Shown: piece by piece, positions 24,467 through 33,107 of the stretch
Position numbering within the stretch: the stretch's first letter is position 1
How the letters are laid out: each line of letters opens with the position of its first letter
From: UBA11612 sp963976395
GTDB taxonomy: Bacteria; Pseudomonadota; Alphaproteobacteria; Rhodospirillales; Rhodospirillaceae
Length of the DNA: 64,000 nt
Assembly: GCA_963976395.1 (NCBI GenBank)
Contig: CAXBLG010000008.1
Span: 1-64,000 of the forward strand
Direction of reading: 5' to 3'
Program-made: the position numbers and the translations under genes
The notes under the pieces: model-generated
Told to the model about the DNA's origin: nothing
The model's input: only the letters and a program-made list of their open reading frames with translations
Database searches by the model: none

Positions 24467-25378
24467 TTATTCCGCGCGCATGGGCGGCGGCGGTGTTTGT
24501 TTAACGCGCGATTCCCTAAATAGAATGTAAAGCGTAGATGCGACAATGATGATGGCGCCGACGCCAGTCCAGATGCTGGGGACTTCGTTGAAGAGCAAAA
24601 ATCCAAACAACGCCGCCAGTATAATTTGCATGTAGTCGATGGGGTTCATCACCGTTGCCTCGCCGATGGCAAAAGCGCGAATCAATAGATATTGACCGGC
24701 GCTTGAGAACACTCCTACAGCCAGTAGATATAACCACTGCATGCCTTGCGGCGTTTGCCAAACGGGTATCGCGGGAATGGCGGTCGTTACCACTAGGCCG
24801 AAGGCGTACCACGCCATCAATGTAATCGGCCCGTCTTCAGCGGCCTGCTGGCGGATGACGGCGAGGGCGCCGGAAATGGCGGCTGCGGATAAAAGCGCCG
24901 AGAACGCGGCCGATTCAAAGATCATGCCTGTTGGCCCAAGCATGATGACCACACCTGCGAATCCCACAAGTGTTGCTAAGCCGCGCCGCCAGCGGACCAC
25001 TTCACCCAGCAGCAGTACGGCTAGAAGAATCATGAAAAGCGGCCGGGTAAAACTCAGTGAGACGGCGGCTGCTAAAGGCATGTGTGTAATCGCATAGAAG
25101 GCAGCAGTTATGCTTATGCTGGAACAGGCAAGACGTATGATGTGAAGCCCGGGTCGCCGGGTATGAAAAATCGAGAAGCCACGTTGTATTAGAAACGGCA
25201 AGATTACGGTGACCCCGAACACGCTTCGAAAGAAGACGATAACGAAAGGGTGCAGGTCGGTGCCCAGACCTTTTACGAGGACTGTTACAATTGCAAAACA
25301 TGTGGATGCCGCGACCATCCACACGGCACCGCGCATGTTGTCGATAGGAGGAAGATCTTTGGCTGAAGAAAAAGCCAT
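24467..25378 (-). CDS. DMT/EamA-family permease
   Basis: A 303-residue inner-membrane protein with ten predicted hydrophobic helices in two EamA repeats. Repeat 1 runs from GAVWMVAASTCFAIVTVLVKGLG to VGFAGVVIMLGPTG, and repeat 2 from AISGALAVIRQQA to IIIVASTLYILFRE. The conserved EamA features (RSVFGV near the third helix, PLFMILLAVLLLGE and the matching ALFGFLLFNEVPS) are present. Substrate unknown; such proteins often export amino acids or purines. Confidence 0.92.
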   Translation of the reverse strand: MAFSSAKDLPPIDNMRGAVWMVAASTCFAIVTVLVKGLGTDLHPFVIVFFRSVFGVTVILPFLIQRGFSIFHTRRPGLHIIRLACSSISITAAFYAITHMPLAAAVSLSFTRPLFMILLAVLLLGEVVRWRRGLATLVGFAGVVIMLGPTGMIFESAAFSALLSAAAISGALAVIRQQAAEDGPITLMAWYAFGLVVTTAIPAIPVWQTPQGMQWLYLLAVGVFSSAGQYLLIRAFAIGEATVMNPIDYMQIILAALFGFLLFNEVPSIWTGVGAIIIVASTLYILFRESRVKQTPPPPMRAE

Positions 25379-25677
25379 TTGATGAAGCCTGTGGCTTGGC
25401 TCCGAAATATCTGGTCAGAGCGGAACGTGGATCGCCGGCCAAGAATGTGCGCCGCCGGTGCAAATAAAGAGCAGAAGGGTTGGTAAACCTCGCTTATCTT
25501 AAGCGCAAGGTGCTCCGATCATTTGGTCAATGCTGCCAAAGCCGGTCTGCCATGCTACCCATGCATGGCGGCGGCCGTCGAGTGCGTCCATGGCTTGACC
25601 CAAAGGGCGCAGTATCCGAAAACTCTTCCGTGCTTACTGTGCAAGTTCCAGAACATTAGACGCAAAGGCGACCGTAT

Positions 25678-26955
25678 ATGCCCGAAATCTTGACCTCTGA
25701 AACGCTTGATCTGAAAAAGCTTCTTAAGCCCGGAGACAATGTTCTTTGGGGTCAAGCCTGCGGTGAGCCGCAGACTTTAACGGAAGCGCTGGTCGAGCAG
25801 CGGGCTGCTGTGGCGCCGATCACCGTTTACTTGGGCGCAGGTTTCAGCAGCACCCTCAAGCCAGAGCATAGTGACCATATCAAGATGATGGGATTCGGCG
25901 CGGTCGGCACGACCCGCCGTCTGACCAAAGGCGGTGCGCTTCACATAATTCCCTGCCATATCGGCCAGGTGGCCTCGTATATCGATCAGGGTGTGGTGCC
26001 ATGCGATGTCGCGTTCCTTCAAGTGCCGCCTCCATTTGAGGATGGAACCTACAGTTTTGGCCTGATTAGCGACTATACACGTACTTTGGTGAACAAGGCC
26101 CGTACAGTGATTGTTGAGGTCAACGACCAAGTGCCGCAAACGGATTGTCCCGACAGATTGTCACCGGATGATATTGACTACCTCATCCATTCATCGCGCC
26201 CTGCGCCTACCTTGGAAGCAGGACCGATCGGGGATTTAGATCGCGCGATCGCCAAGCACACCGCTGAATATATCGAGGACGGCTCCGTCCTGCAGATCGG
26301 CATCGGCGCCGTACCCGATGCGGTCATGCAATTGCTGCTAGATCGGCGTGATCTTGGCGTTCATACGGGCAGTGTTGGCGATGGTCTTGTCGAGCTTATC
26401 GAAAAAGGAGTTGTAACCAATGCGCGCAAGCCTATCGACCAGGGCGTGTCCATTGCGGGCGGGTTGATTGGGAGTCAGCGGCTTTACACATTCGCGCACC
26501 GCAATCCGGTTATCTCCATGCGCCCGTCGTCTTATACCCATTCATCGGATATTCTTTCCAAACTTCCGAAGTTGGTGACCATCAACAGTGCATTGGAAAT
26601 CGATTTAAGCGGACAAGTAAACGCAGAACAAGTCGGGGATGCCTATGTCGGCGGCGTTGGCGGTCAGCCGGAATTTGTGCGCGCAGGCCACAGGTCCGAG
26701 GGGGGTCATTCGATCATGGCGCTATCCTCAACGGCGAAAGGCGGGTCGATGTCTCGGATTTGCGCGCGCCTGACGTCTCCTGTTGTAACCTCTCCGCGTA
26801 CAGATGTTGATGTGGTGGTGACCGAGCACGGTGCGGCGGAACTGAGGGGTCAGACTTTCGCCGAACGCGCCAAGCGACTTATTGCCATCGCTGATCCCAA
26901 GTTCCGCGAAGATTTAGACCGTGAAGCGCAGGTCATCTACAAGCGCGGCTATTAA
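25678..26955 (+). CDS. Acetyl-CoA hydrolase/transferase family CoA-transferase
   Basis: A 425-residue class I CoA-transferase of the acetyl-CoA hydrolase / 4-hydroxybutyrate CoA-transferase family. Recognisable blocks are [46 protein letters not shown], and the C-terminal [20 protein letters not shown] with DPKFREDL. Members move CoA between acetyl-CoA and carboxylates such as 4-hydroxybutyrate or propionate; the exact substrate cannot be read here. It is followed by a 3-oxoacid CoA-transferase pair, so the operon carries two CoA-transferase systems. The 299-base upstream region (25379-25677) holds no gene that I can see. Confidence 0.88.
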   Translation: MPEILTSETLDLKKLLKPGDNVLWGQACGEPQTLTEALVEQRAAVAPITVYLGAGFSSTLKPEHSDHIKMMGFGAVGTTRRLTKGGALHIIPCHIGQVASYIDQGVVPCDVAFLQVPPPFEDGTYSFGLISDYTRTLVNKARTVIVEVNDQVPQTDCPDRLSPDDIDYLIHSSRPAPTLEAGPIGDLDRAIAKHTAEYIEDGSVLQIGIGAVPDAVMQLLLDRRDLGVHTGSVGDGLVELIEKGVVTNARKPIDQGVSIAGGLIGSQRLYTFAHRNPVISMRPSSYTHSSDILSKLPKLVTINSALEIDLSGQVNAEQVGDAYVGGVGGQPEFVRAGHRSEGGHSIMALSSTAKGGSMSRICARLTSPVVTSPRTDVDVVVTEHGAAELRGQTFAERAKRLIAIADPKFREDLDREAQVIYKRGY

Positions 26956-27016
26956 TGGACTTTCGGCTTCTCCAGTATTAAGCCTGAACGAACGAAAAGA
27001 ACGAGGAGATAGGGAC

Positions 27017-27719
27017 GTGACGAGTAAAAAAGTTCACCCGGACGCAAAATCTGCCCTGGCCGGACTCTTGCGCGATGACATGACCATCATGGCGGGCGGT
27101 TTTGGCCTTTGCGGCATTCCGGAAGTGCTGATCGAGGCCATTCGCGAGTCGGGTGTCAAAGGCCTGACCGTTATATCGAACAACTGTGGTATCGACGATG
27201 TCGGCCTCGGTATTTTGCTGAAGACCCGGCAGATCAAGAAGATGGTCAGCTCTTACGTTGGTGAAAACGCGACGTTCGCAAAACAATATCTCGCCGGAGA
27301 ACTCGAGATTGAGTTCAATCCTCAAGGCACATTGGCGGAGCGATGCCGCGCCGGCGGTGCGGGCATCCCGGCTTTTTTCACGCCCACGGGTTACGGCACG
27401 CAGGTGGCGGAAGGCAAAGAAACGCGCGAGTTCAATGGTCGGCATTATGTGATGGAGACCGGCCTTGTTGCGGACCTATCCATTGTTCATGCCTGGAAGG
27501 GCGATACGGAAGGTAACCTTGTCTACCGGATGACGGCTCGGAACCTCAATCCAGTCATGGCTGACCGTCGCGGAAGTCGAGAACTTGGTGAACACCGGCG
27601 ATATTGATCCCGATCAAATCATGACACCGGGCATTTACGTGCACCGTCTTATCAAGTTGGACAAGGTGACGAAGCATATCGAAAAGCGCACCACCCGTCC
27701 GCGCGCGGCGGCTGAGTAG
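27017..27719 (+). pseudogene. scoA: 3-oxoacid CoA-transferase subunit A, frameshifted
   Basis: Subunit A of succinyl-CoA:3-ketoacid CoA-transferase. GTG 27017 has GAGGAG eight bases upstream. The opening fits the family ([87 protein letters not shown]). After TARNLNPVM (to 27560) the frame runs into 15 unrelated residues and stops at 27607. In another frame from 27561 the expected tail resumes: [22 protein letters not shown], ending at TAG 27719. Family members have about five residues (ATAGK type) where only one base remains, so about 14 bases are missing. Either a recent mutation or a sequencing error; if real, the A subunit loses its last 50 residues. Confidence 0.85.
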
Positions 27720-27731
27720 GAGGCAGATACA

Positions 27732-28391
27732 ATGGCATGGGATAGAGACCAGATGGCCGCGCGGGCGGCTAAAGAAATTAAAGACGGATTTTACGTTAAC
27801 CTTGGCATCGGTATTCCGACGCTTGTCGCCAATCACGTGCCGCAGGACATAACGATCCAGCTACACAGTGAAAACGGCATGCTCGGTATGGGACCGTTTC
27901 CCTTCGAAGGCGAAGAAGACGCAGATCTTATCAACGCCGGCAAACAGACGGTGACAACCCTTCCGTCCACCAGCTTCTTCGACAGCGCTGAGTCCTTCGG
28001 CATGGTGCGCGGCGGGCACATTCAGTTATCTGTTCTGGGTGCGCTTCAAGTGGCCGATGATGGCGATCTAGCCAACTGGATGATTCCGGGGAAGATGGTC
28101 AAAGGCATGGGTGGGGCAATGGACTTGGTGGCCGGTGTGCCGCGCCTTGTCATTCTCATGGAACACGTCAACAAAAGCGGCGAGCACAAGATTCTAAAGG
28201 AATGCACGTTGCCGCTGACCGGCAAGGGCGTGGTGAATATGATCATCACCGATTTGTGTGTGTTCGAGGTGGGCCGTCCGGGCTTGACCCTTATGGAAAT
28301 CGCACCGGATGTGACCCTCGATGAAATTCGCGAGAAGACTGGACCGGACTTCAAAATTCATCCAGATCTAGAAAAAAAGCTCGCAAGCTAA
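27732..28391 (+). CDS. scoB: 3-oxoacid CoA-transferase subunit B
   Basis: A 219-residue B subunit, apparently intact. The active-site glutamate is in [11 protein letters not shown], preceded by [18 protein letters not shown]. Further blocks are [27 protein letters not shown] and the C-terminal [12 protein letters not shown]. With subunit A it would transfer CoA from succinyl-CoA to acetoacetate or a similar 3-oxoacid. It lies 12 bases after the restored end of scoA and is followed by a strong terminator. If scoA is really broken, this subunit probably lacks its partner. Confidence 0.93.
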   Translation: MAWDRDQMAARAAKEIKDGFYVNLGIGIPTLVANHVPQDITIQLHSENGMLGMGPFPFEGEEDADLINAGKQTVTTLPSTSFFDSAESFGMVRGGHIQLSVLGALQVADDGDLANWMIPGKMVKGMGGAMDLVAGVPRLVILMEHVNKSGEHKILKECTLPLTGKGVVNMIITDLCVFEVGRPGLTLMEIAPDVTLDEIREKTGPDFKIHPDLEKKLAS

Positions 28392-28399
28392 AAACAAAA

Positions 28400-28427
28400 G
28401 GGCGCGGAATTAAACCGCGCCCTTTTT
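28400..28427. terminator. Strong bidirectional rho-independent terminator
   Basis: GGGCGCGG (28400-28407) pairs with CCGCGCCC (28415-28422) over a 7-base loop, with TTTTT after it and AAAA before it. It therefore ends the CoA-transferase operon on the plus strand and the convergent CitE-like gene on the minus strand. Confidence 0.92.
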
Positions 28428-28447
28428 CTATTTCCCGCTTTGTCGTG

Positions 28448-29332
28448 TTAATTCACGCTCTCGCCTCGCAGTGCGAGGATATTACGCGCTTGTTTTAAGT
28501 GCGGAAGATCAAGCATAACGCCGTCCAGAGACGCGACACCTTCATTTTCGCTGGCGAACGCGTCGATGACGCGCCGGGCATGCGCGGCCTCTTCATCGCT
28601 GGGGCGAAAGCCTTCGTGAATGATGGGTACCTGGGCCGGGTGTATGGCGATCTTGCCCGTCCAACCCTCGCGACGGATCATTTTGCACCATTTCAGCAGG
28701 CCTTCACTGTCTTTGAACTCGGTGAAGGCAGTGTCGATAGCCTGTACACCGGCAGCCTTGGCGCCGAGCAGACTGAGGGACATGGCCATGCGGTAGGTGT
28801 ACTCGTACGAGCCATCTTCGTGGCGATTGCCGGCGGCGCCAACATCGGCGGCCAGGTCCCAAGGCCCCCAGCTCATGCCGACCATGCGCGGCAGGTTTGC
28901 TTTAGCGTACTCGCCGAAAGATAGAACGCCGGCACTCGATTCGCCGGTGATCGCGACGATTTTTGTCGAGCCCGCCTCAGTGCCATGTTCAATTTCAAGA
29001 ACATCGAGATACTTGGAAATCAAATCAACATCATGAGGGCCGGATACTTTAGGCACCATGATGCCGTCTGGCTTTCCTGCCATGATTCCGGCCAGATCGC
29101 GCAAGGGTGCATCGGACTCTAGCGGATTAATGCGGACATAGAATTTGATCTTGCGATCGGTTTGCGCGCGCGCCGACATGAATTCGTTGATCATCTCTCG
29201 GCCAATCTGTTTGCGCGGTGTGGCAACAGAATCTTCGAGATCAAAAATCAAAGCGTCAGCCTCGACGCCATCCGCTTTGGATAGCTTTTTCTCACTGTCG
29301 GCGGGGATGAAGAGCATGGACCGTAGAATCAT
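28448..29332 (-). CDS. HpcH/HpaI-type CoA-ester lyase (CitE/malyl-CoA-lyase-like)
   Basis: About 294 residues of the CitE-like lyase family. The TIM-barrel signature RSMLFIPADSEKKL starts the protein, ALIFDLEDSV carries a metal/CoA Glu-Asp pair, KFYVRINPLES carries the key Arg, and IVAITGESSAGVL with IAIHPAQVPII near the end complete the site. Relatives cleave malyl-, beta-methylmalyl- or citramalyl-CoA to acetyl- or propionyl-CoA. AGGAGG four bases before ATG 29332 makes this the start although the frame opens further up. It lies nine bases after the MaoC-like gene, a pairing typical of mesaconyl-CoA hydratase plus lyase. Confidence 0.9.
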   Translation of the reverse strand: MILRSMLFIPADSEKKLSKADGVEADALIFDLEDSVATPRKQIGREMINEFMSARAQTDRKIKFYVRINPLESDAPLRDLAGIMAGKPDGIMVPKVSGPHDVDLISKYLDVLEIEHGTEAGSTKIVAITGESSAGVLSFGEYAKANLPRMVGMSWGPWDLAADVGAAGNRHEDGSYEYTYRMAMSLSLLGAKAAGVQAIDTAFTEFKDSEGLLKWCKMIRREGWTGKIAIHPAQVPIIHEGFRPSDEEAAHARRVIDAFASENEGVASLDGVMLDLPHLKQARNILALRGESVN

Positions 29333-29340
29333 AATGCCTC

Positions 29341-29799
29341 CTAGTTGGCAGATTTGCGTTTTTGCAAAGTGGTGCGTTTGCATTTCGCAACCAACTCGTT
29401 GTTTTGATTAAAGGCACGGTGTTCAAGAAACACGATGCCGTCCTTGGGGCGAGACTTGCTGTCGCGTTTTTCAAGTATTTCTGTTTCAACGCGAATGGTG
29501 TCGCCGTGAAACAGCGGTTTTGGAAACCGCACTTCATCCCAACCTAAGTTCGCGACCGCCGTGCCAAGGGTGGTTTCGCCAACGGAGATGCCGACCATAA
29601 GGCCCAAGGTAAAACAACTGTTGACGATGCGTGTGCCGAATTCGGAATGCTCTTTGCAGTATTCTTCATCCAGGTGCAGCGCGGCCGGATTATGTGTCAT
29701 GGCAGAAAACATGACGTTGTCCATCTCCGTGATGGTGCGGCGGATTGAATGCTGAATAATGCTTCCGACCTCAAACTCTTCGAAAAAAAGTCCACCCAT
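29341..29799 (-). CDS. MaoC-like hydratase
   Basis: About 152 residues with the hotdog-fold MaoC motif: MTHNPAALHLDEEYC carries the Asn/Asp-His pair, followed by GTRIVNSCFTLGLMVG and RFPKPLFHGDTIRVETEIL. AAGGAG six bases before ATG 29799 fixes the start. Relatives hydrate enoyl-CoA esters, and MaoC enzymes beside CitE-type lyases often act on mesaconyl-C1/C4-CoA or itaconyl-CoA. With the neighbouring lyase it could convert a branched unsaturated C5 CoA ester to acetyl-CoA and pyruvate or glyoxylate; the substrate is inferred from context only. Confidence 0.88.
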   Translation of the reverse strand: MGGLFFEEFEVGSIIQHSIRRTITEMDNVMFSAMTHNPAALHLDEEYCKEHSEFGTRIVNSCFTLGLMVGISVGETTLGTAVANLGWDEVRFPKPLFHGDTIRVETEILEKRDSKSRPKDGIVFLEHRAFNQNNELVAKCKRTTLQKRKSAN

Positions 29800-29878
29800 T
29801 GTTATCTCCTTTTTAAAATCCAATCGCGCGACTTTCTACGCGAAGATATGAGTTGGTAAAAATTTGACCGCTGCTTAA

Positions 29879-30814
29879 TTAGAAAGCGACCTGGTCGCCC
29901 CCTTTAAGATCCAACATCTCGCGCGCGTCTTGCGGCGTTGCGATTTCCAGCGAAAGATCTTCCAGAATCCGACGAATCTTAGTGACCTGCTCGGCATTCG
30001 ATTTTGCGAGGACACCTTTGCCAAGATAGAGGCTGTCTTCTAGTCCGACGCGGACGTTTCCGCCGAACAGCGCGCTTTGAGTCACAAACGGAATTTGGTG
30101 GCGACCGGCAGCCAAAACGGACAAGTAATAATCTTCGCCGAACAGTTTGTCGGCGATGAGCCGCATATGCGCGAGATTCTCCAGATCGGGGCCAAGACCG
30201 CCCAAAATGCCGAAAATGCACTGAATAAGGAATGGCGGCTTTACGAGTCCGCGATCAACGAAGTGCGCCAGATTGTAGAGGTGCCCGACATCATAGCATT
30301 CGAATTCGAATTTGGTTCCACAGCCCTGGCCGAGGTCCATCATGATTCGCTCGATCTGCGCGAAGGTGTTGCTGAGGATAAAGTCCTTGGTGCTTTCGAG
30401 ATATTTTTTTTCCCAGGGAAACTTGAAATTCTCAAATTTGTCCACGGCCCCCGAAATATTGAAGTTCAGCGACCCCATGTTGAGGGATGCGACTTCCGGT
30501 TTTGTCGTCACCGCCGCTTCCAGGCGTTGTTCCATGGACATGCCAAGGCCGGCGCCGGTGGAAATGTTCAGCACTGCATCGGTGTTCTGCTTAATGCGCG
30601 GCAAGAACTCCATGAAGAGTTTGGCGCTCGGTGTCGGCTGTCCGGTTTCCGGGTCGCGGGCATGAAGGTGAATGATGGAGGCGCCGGCCTCGGCCGCGCC
30701 AATGGACTGCTCGGCAATTTCGTTCGGGGTGATGGGCAGGTGAGGGGACATGGTGGGGGTGTGAATGGACCCCGTGACCGCGCAGGTGATGATAACTTTT
30801 TTGGCTTTTCGCAT
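29879..30814 (-). CDS. Beta-keto acid cleavage enzyme (BKACE, DUF849)
   Basis: A 311-residue BKACE family protein (formerly 3-keto-5-aminohexanoate cleavage enzyme, Kce). The start IITCAVTGSIHTPTMSPHLP is family-typical, with the zinc ligands in AGASIIHLHARDP. Later blocks are RVGLEDSLYLGKG and VTKIRRILEDL. BKACE enzymes take a beta-keto acid plus acetyl-CoA and give acetoacetate plus a new CoA ester. Acetoacetate would then be the substrate of the CoA-transferase pair encoded just across the terminator, a sensible pathway link. The substrate class (for example dehydrocarnitine or beta-ketoadipate) cannot be told. Confidence 0.92.
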   Translation of the reverse strand: MRKAKKVIITCAVTGSIHTPTMSPHLPITPNEIAEQSIGAAEAGASIIHLHARDPETGQPTPSAKLFMEFLPRIKQNTDAVLNISTGAGLGMSMEQRLEAAVTTKPEVASLNMGSLNFNISGAVDKFENFKFPWEKKYLESTKDFILSNTFAQIERIMMDLGQGCGTKFEFECYDVGHLYNLAHFVDRGLVKPPFLIQCIFGILGGLGPDLENLAHMRLIADKLFGEDYYLSVLAAGRHQIPFVTQSALFGGNVRVGLEDSLYLGKGVLAKSNAEQVTKIRRILEDLSLEIATPQDAREMLDLKGGDQVAF

Positions 30815-31089
30815 TTTGGTGCCCCTCCCTGATCTCAGAGTCCGCTGTGGGTTTCGCCAATCAGCTCTGAGTAAAAATATATATTTATATCAAATGGTTA
30901 TGTGAAAATCAGCGGGTCTCTTTGAATGATGTGGCCCATGGCTGCCCATTAGGTAGCCCCGGCTCCTGGCCGAGTCGACTAAATTTTGCCCTGGGCTGAA
31001 CGAGTTACTTTTGAGTTACACACTATTGAATATCTGATCTGAAAATGCGGCCAAAAACCAGAGTGTGGAAGTAAGCCCGGGCGGCAGGT

Positions 31090-31692
31090 ATGACTACCGC
31101 CGACGATCACTCAAAAGACTGGATCACTATGCGCGGTTATTTCGGTATTGGCGTCGAGGGTATCAACAAGCCCTTTAACGTCGGCAATTTATTTCGGTCG
31201 GCCCATGCGTTCGGCGCAAGCTTTGTTTTTACCATCGCCGCGACCTACCGCCGGGCGGAAGGCGGCCAGACGGACACGTCCGATGCATTAGCCAATATGC
31301 CGTTTTACGATGTGCCGTCGCTTACGAGCCTTGCCTTGCCCAAAGGGTGCAGCCTTGTGGGGGTGGAACTTCAGGATGATGCCGTCGAACTGCCGAGTTT
31401 CAACCATCCGCGTTGTGCCGCCTATGTTCTGGGACCGGAAAAAGCATCTTTGTCTCCCGAATTGACCGCCCGCTGTGATCATATTATCCGCATCCCCACT
31501 AGGTTTTGTCTCAATGTCGGCATTGCCGGAGTGGTGGTGATGTACGACCGCTTAGTGTCTACGCGTCGTTTTCCGCCGCGTCCGGTCATGCCGGGCGGCC
31601 CCGATGCTGCAGCTCTGGAACGGTTCCGCGCACCGCCGCCCATGGCTGAAGTCGCACTGGCTGAACGCGACGGCAAGTTCGATGAAACTTAG
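31090..31692 (+). CDS. TrmH/SpoU-family RNA methyltransferase
   Basis: A 200-residue SPOUT-fold methyltransferase. Motif 1 region NKPFNVGNLFRSAHAFGA, motif 2 YVLGPEKASLSPEL, and motif 3 RIPTRFCLNVGIAGVVVMYDRL form the knotted AdoMet site. It lacks the N-terminal RNA-binding extension of TrmH or RlmB. The C-terminal 40 residues are Pro-rich. Ribose 2'-O-methylation of tRNA is the most likely role, target unknown. Methionine at 31129 is an alternative start. The preceding 275 bases (30815-31089) show no gene; they contain an AT-rich run near 30866-30890. Confidence 0.87.
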   Translation: MTTADDHSKDWITMRGYFGIGVEGINKPFNVGNLFRSAHAFGASFVFTIAATYRRAEGGQTDTSDALANMPFYDVPSLTSLALPKGCSLVGVELQDDAVELPSFNHPRCAAYVLGPEKASLSPELTARCDHIIRIPTRFCLNVGIAGVVVMYDRLVSTRRFPPRPVMPGGPDAAALERFRAPPPMAEVALAERDGKFDET

Positions 31693-31760
31693 TTTTGTGG
31701 GGCTTGCGTCCAGACTCCGGCTCTCACACAATCGCCAAAATGTGGATATACGATTGCTCC

Positions 31761-32306
31761 ATGCATAAAAGGATTTGTCGCATCATGAGTTATAGAAATT
31801 ACACCGTCCTTATGTGTGTGCTGGCGGTAGTAGTTTGTGGAGCACCTGCCTATAGCCAGGACGTCACGGCCCTCGGGCGCCACGGGGCGTGGATTGCCTA
31901 TACGTACCAGGAAAATGGCCAACCGGTTTGCTATATGACCAGTGCGCCTACCAAGTCAGAGGGCGACTACACACGGCGCGGTGATGTGCAGATGCTTGTG
32001 ACTCATCGCCCTGCCCGAAAGGCATTTGACGTTATTAGCGTCGTCGCCGGATATGAATACAAACGTGACGCGGATGTTACGTTTTCCGTTGGCAGCACCC
32101 GGTTTCAACTATTTACAAACGGCGACCGGGCGTGGACGCGAGACGGAAAAACGGACGTGACTCTGACTCAGGCCATGATCAAGGGCAGCACTGCGACGGT
32201 CTCGGGAACATCAAGCCGCGGCACGGTCACAACAGATACGTTTTCTCTTTCTGGATTTACGGCGGCGCATGAGGCCATCAGCGCAGCGTGCAATAGACCC
32301 GGTTAA
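31761..32306 (+). CDS. Invasion-associated locus B (IalB)-like exported protein
   Basis: About 181 residues. A signal peptide (YTVLMCVLAVVVCGAPAYS, cut before QD) is followed by an IalB-type beta domain: GAWIAYTYQENGQPVCYMTS, DVQMLVTHRP, DVISVVAGYEY, FELF-like FQLFTNGDRAW and the final FTAAHEAISAACN. A Cys pair (VCYM and SAAC) probably forms a disulfide. IalB proteins of alphaproteobacteria are periplasmic or outer-surface proteins of unclear function, named from Bartonella. Starts at 31761 and 31785 are both possible; AAGGA lies 13 bases before the latter. Its stop directly abuts the stop of pabC. Confidence 0.85.
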   Translation: MHKRICRIMSYRNYTVLMCVLAVVVCGAPAYSQDVTALGRHGAWIAYTYQENGQPVCYMTSAPTKSEGDYTRRGDVQMLVTHRPARKAFDVISVVAGYEYKRDADVTFSVGSTRFQLFTNGDRAWTRDGKTDVTLTQAMIKGSTATVSGTSSRGTVTTDTFSLSGFTAAHEAISAACNRPG

Positions 32307-33107
32307 TTAAAGCCTTGCTGCCAACATCTGCGTAATAAGTCCGGGCTCTCCGTCACCAACGGCATGGCCGTTTATGGAAACGACGGGTCTCAGGCCAAGC
32401 GCGTTGGTCAAAAAGACTTCGCTGGCGCGTGCCAGCACGTCGGGGGTAACGGTTCTCTCTTCGGCGCGTGCGAGCCGGATTACTTCAGCGCGCATAATCC
32501 CCGGTAACGCCCCGTCCTTAACCGGAGGCGTAATCAATCCGCCGTCCACCAGAAGGAACACATTGGCAATTGTTCCTTCAGCCAGATGACCTACAGTATT
32601 TGAAAGCAATGCGTCATCAGCCCCGGCCGCTTGTGCTTCTTCATGGGCAAGGAGGCTGTCCAAGACGTTGGTAGATTTGATTGCCGCCAACGGCGAGTGT
32701 TCATTTCGGCATGTTCGCGTGGCCAAAATAACATTTACAGCCTCTGTTGATGGCACGCCTGCCGCGACGGTCAACAGAAGAGTCGGGATCGGCGCTACCG
32801 GCGGCGCAAGGCCGCGCTCGCTCGGCCCGCGAGTGAGGGTCAGACGACAAGATCCCTCCGTTACATTGTTTGCCGTGACGATGCTTTCGAGCATCCTTTC
32901 TATTTGTGCATCCGAATAGAGAATGGGGATGGAGAGCACGTCCGCGCCACGGCGCAATCGTGCCAGATGACTGCCAAGTCTGCGTGGTTTGCCACTGCGG
33001 ATGGATATGGTTTCGTAAAGCCCGTCACCCAGGGTGAAGCCCCGGTCGCGCGGATCAATACGCGCTGACTCTTGGTCAAGTAATTGGCCGTTAATACAAA
33101 CCTTCAT
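32307..33107 (-). CDS. pabC: Class IV aminotransferase, likely 4-amino-4-deoxychorismate lyase
   Basis: A 266-residue PLP fold type IV enzyme. RDRGFTLGDGLYETISI, RLTLTRGPSERGL and the PLP lysine region IKSTNVLDSLLAHEEA with NTVGHLAEGTIANVF are typical. Gene order decides the role: it overlaps the pabB stop by four bases, so it should release pyruvate from aminodeoxychorismate to give p-aminobenzoate for folate. D-amino-acid transaminase or branched-chain transaminase activities are the alternatives from sequence alone. Confidence 0.88.
   Translation of the reverse strand: MKVCINGQLLDQESARIDPRDRGFTLGDGLYETISIRSGKPRRLGSHLARLRRGADVLSIPILYSDAQIERMLESIVTANNVTEGSCRLTLTRGPSERGLAPPVAPIPTLLLTVAAGVPSTEAVNVILATRTCRNEHSPLAAIKSTNVLDSLLAHEEAQAAGADDALLSNTVGHLAEGTIANVFLLVDGGLITPPVKDGALPGIMRAEVIRLARAEERTVTPDVLARASEVFLTNALGLRPVVSINGHAVGDGEPGLITQMLAARL

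Noticed and set aside
30077..30832. A 251-codon open frame on the plus strand
   Set aside because: Lies opposite the BKACE gene, whose family match is unequivocal.
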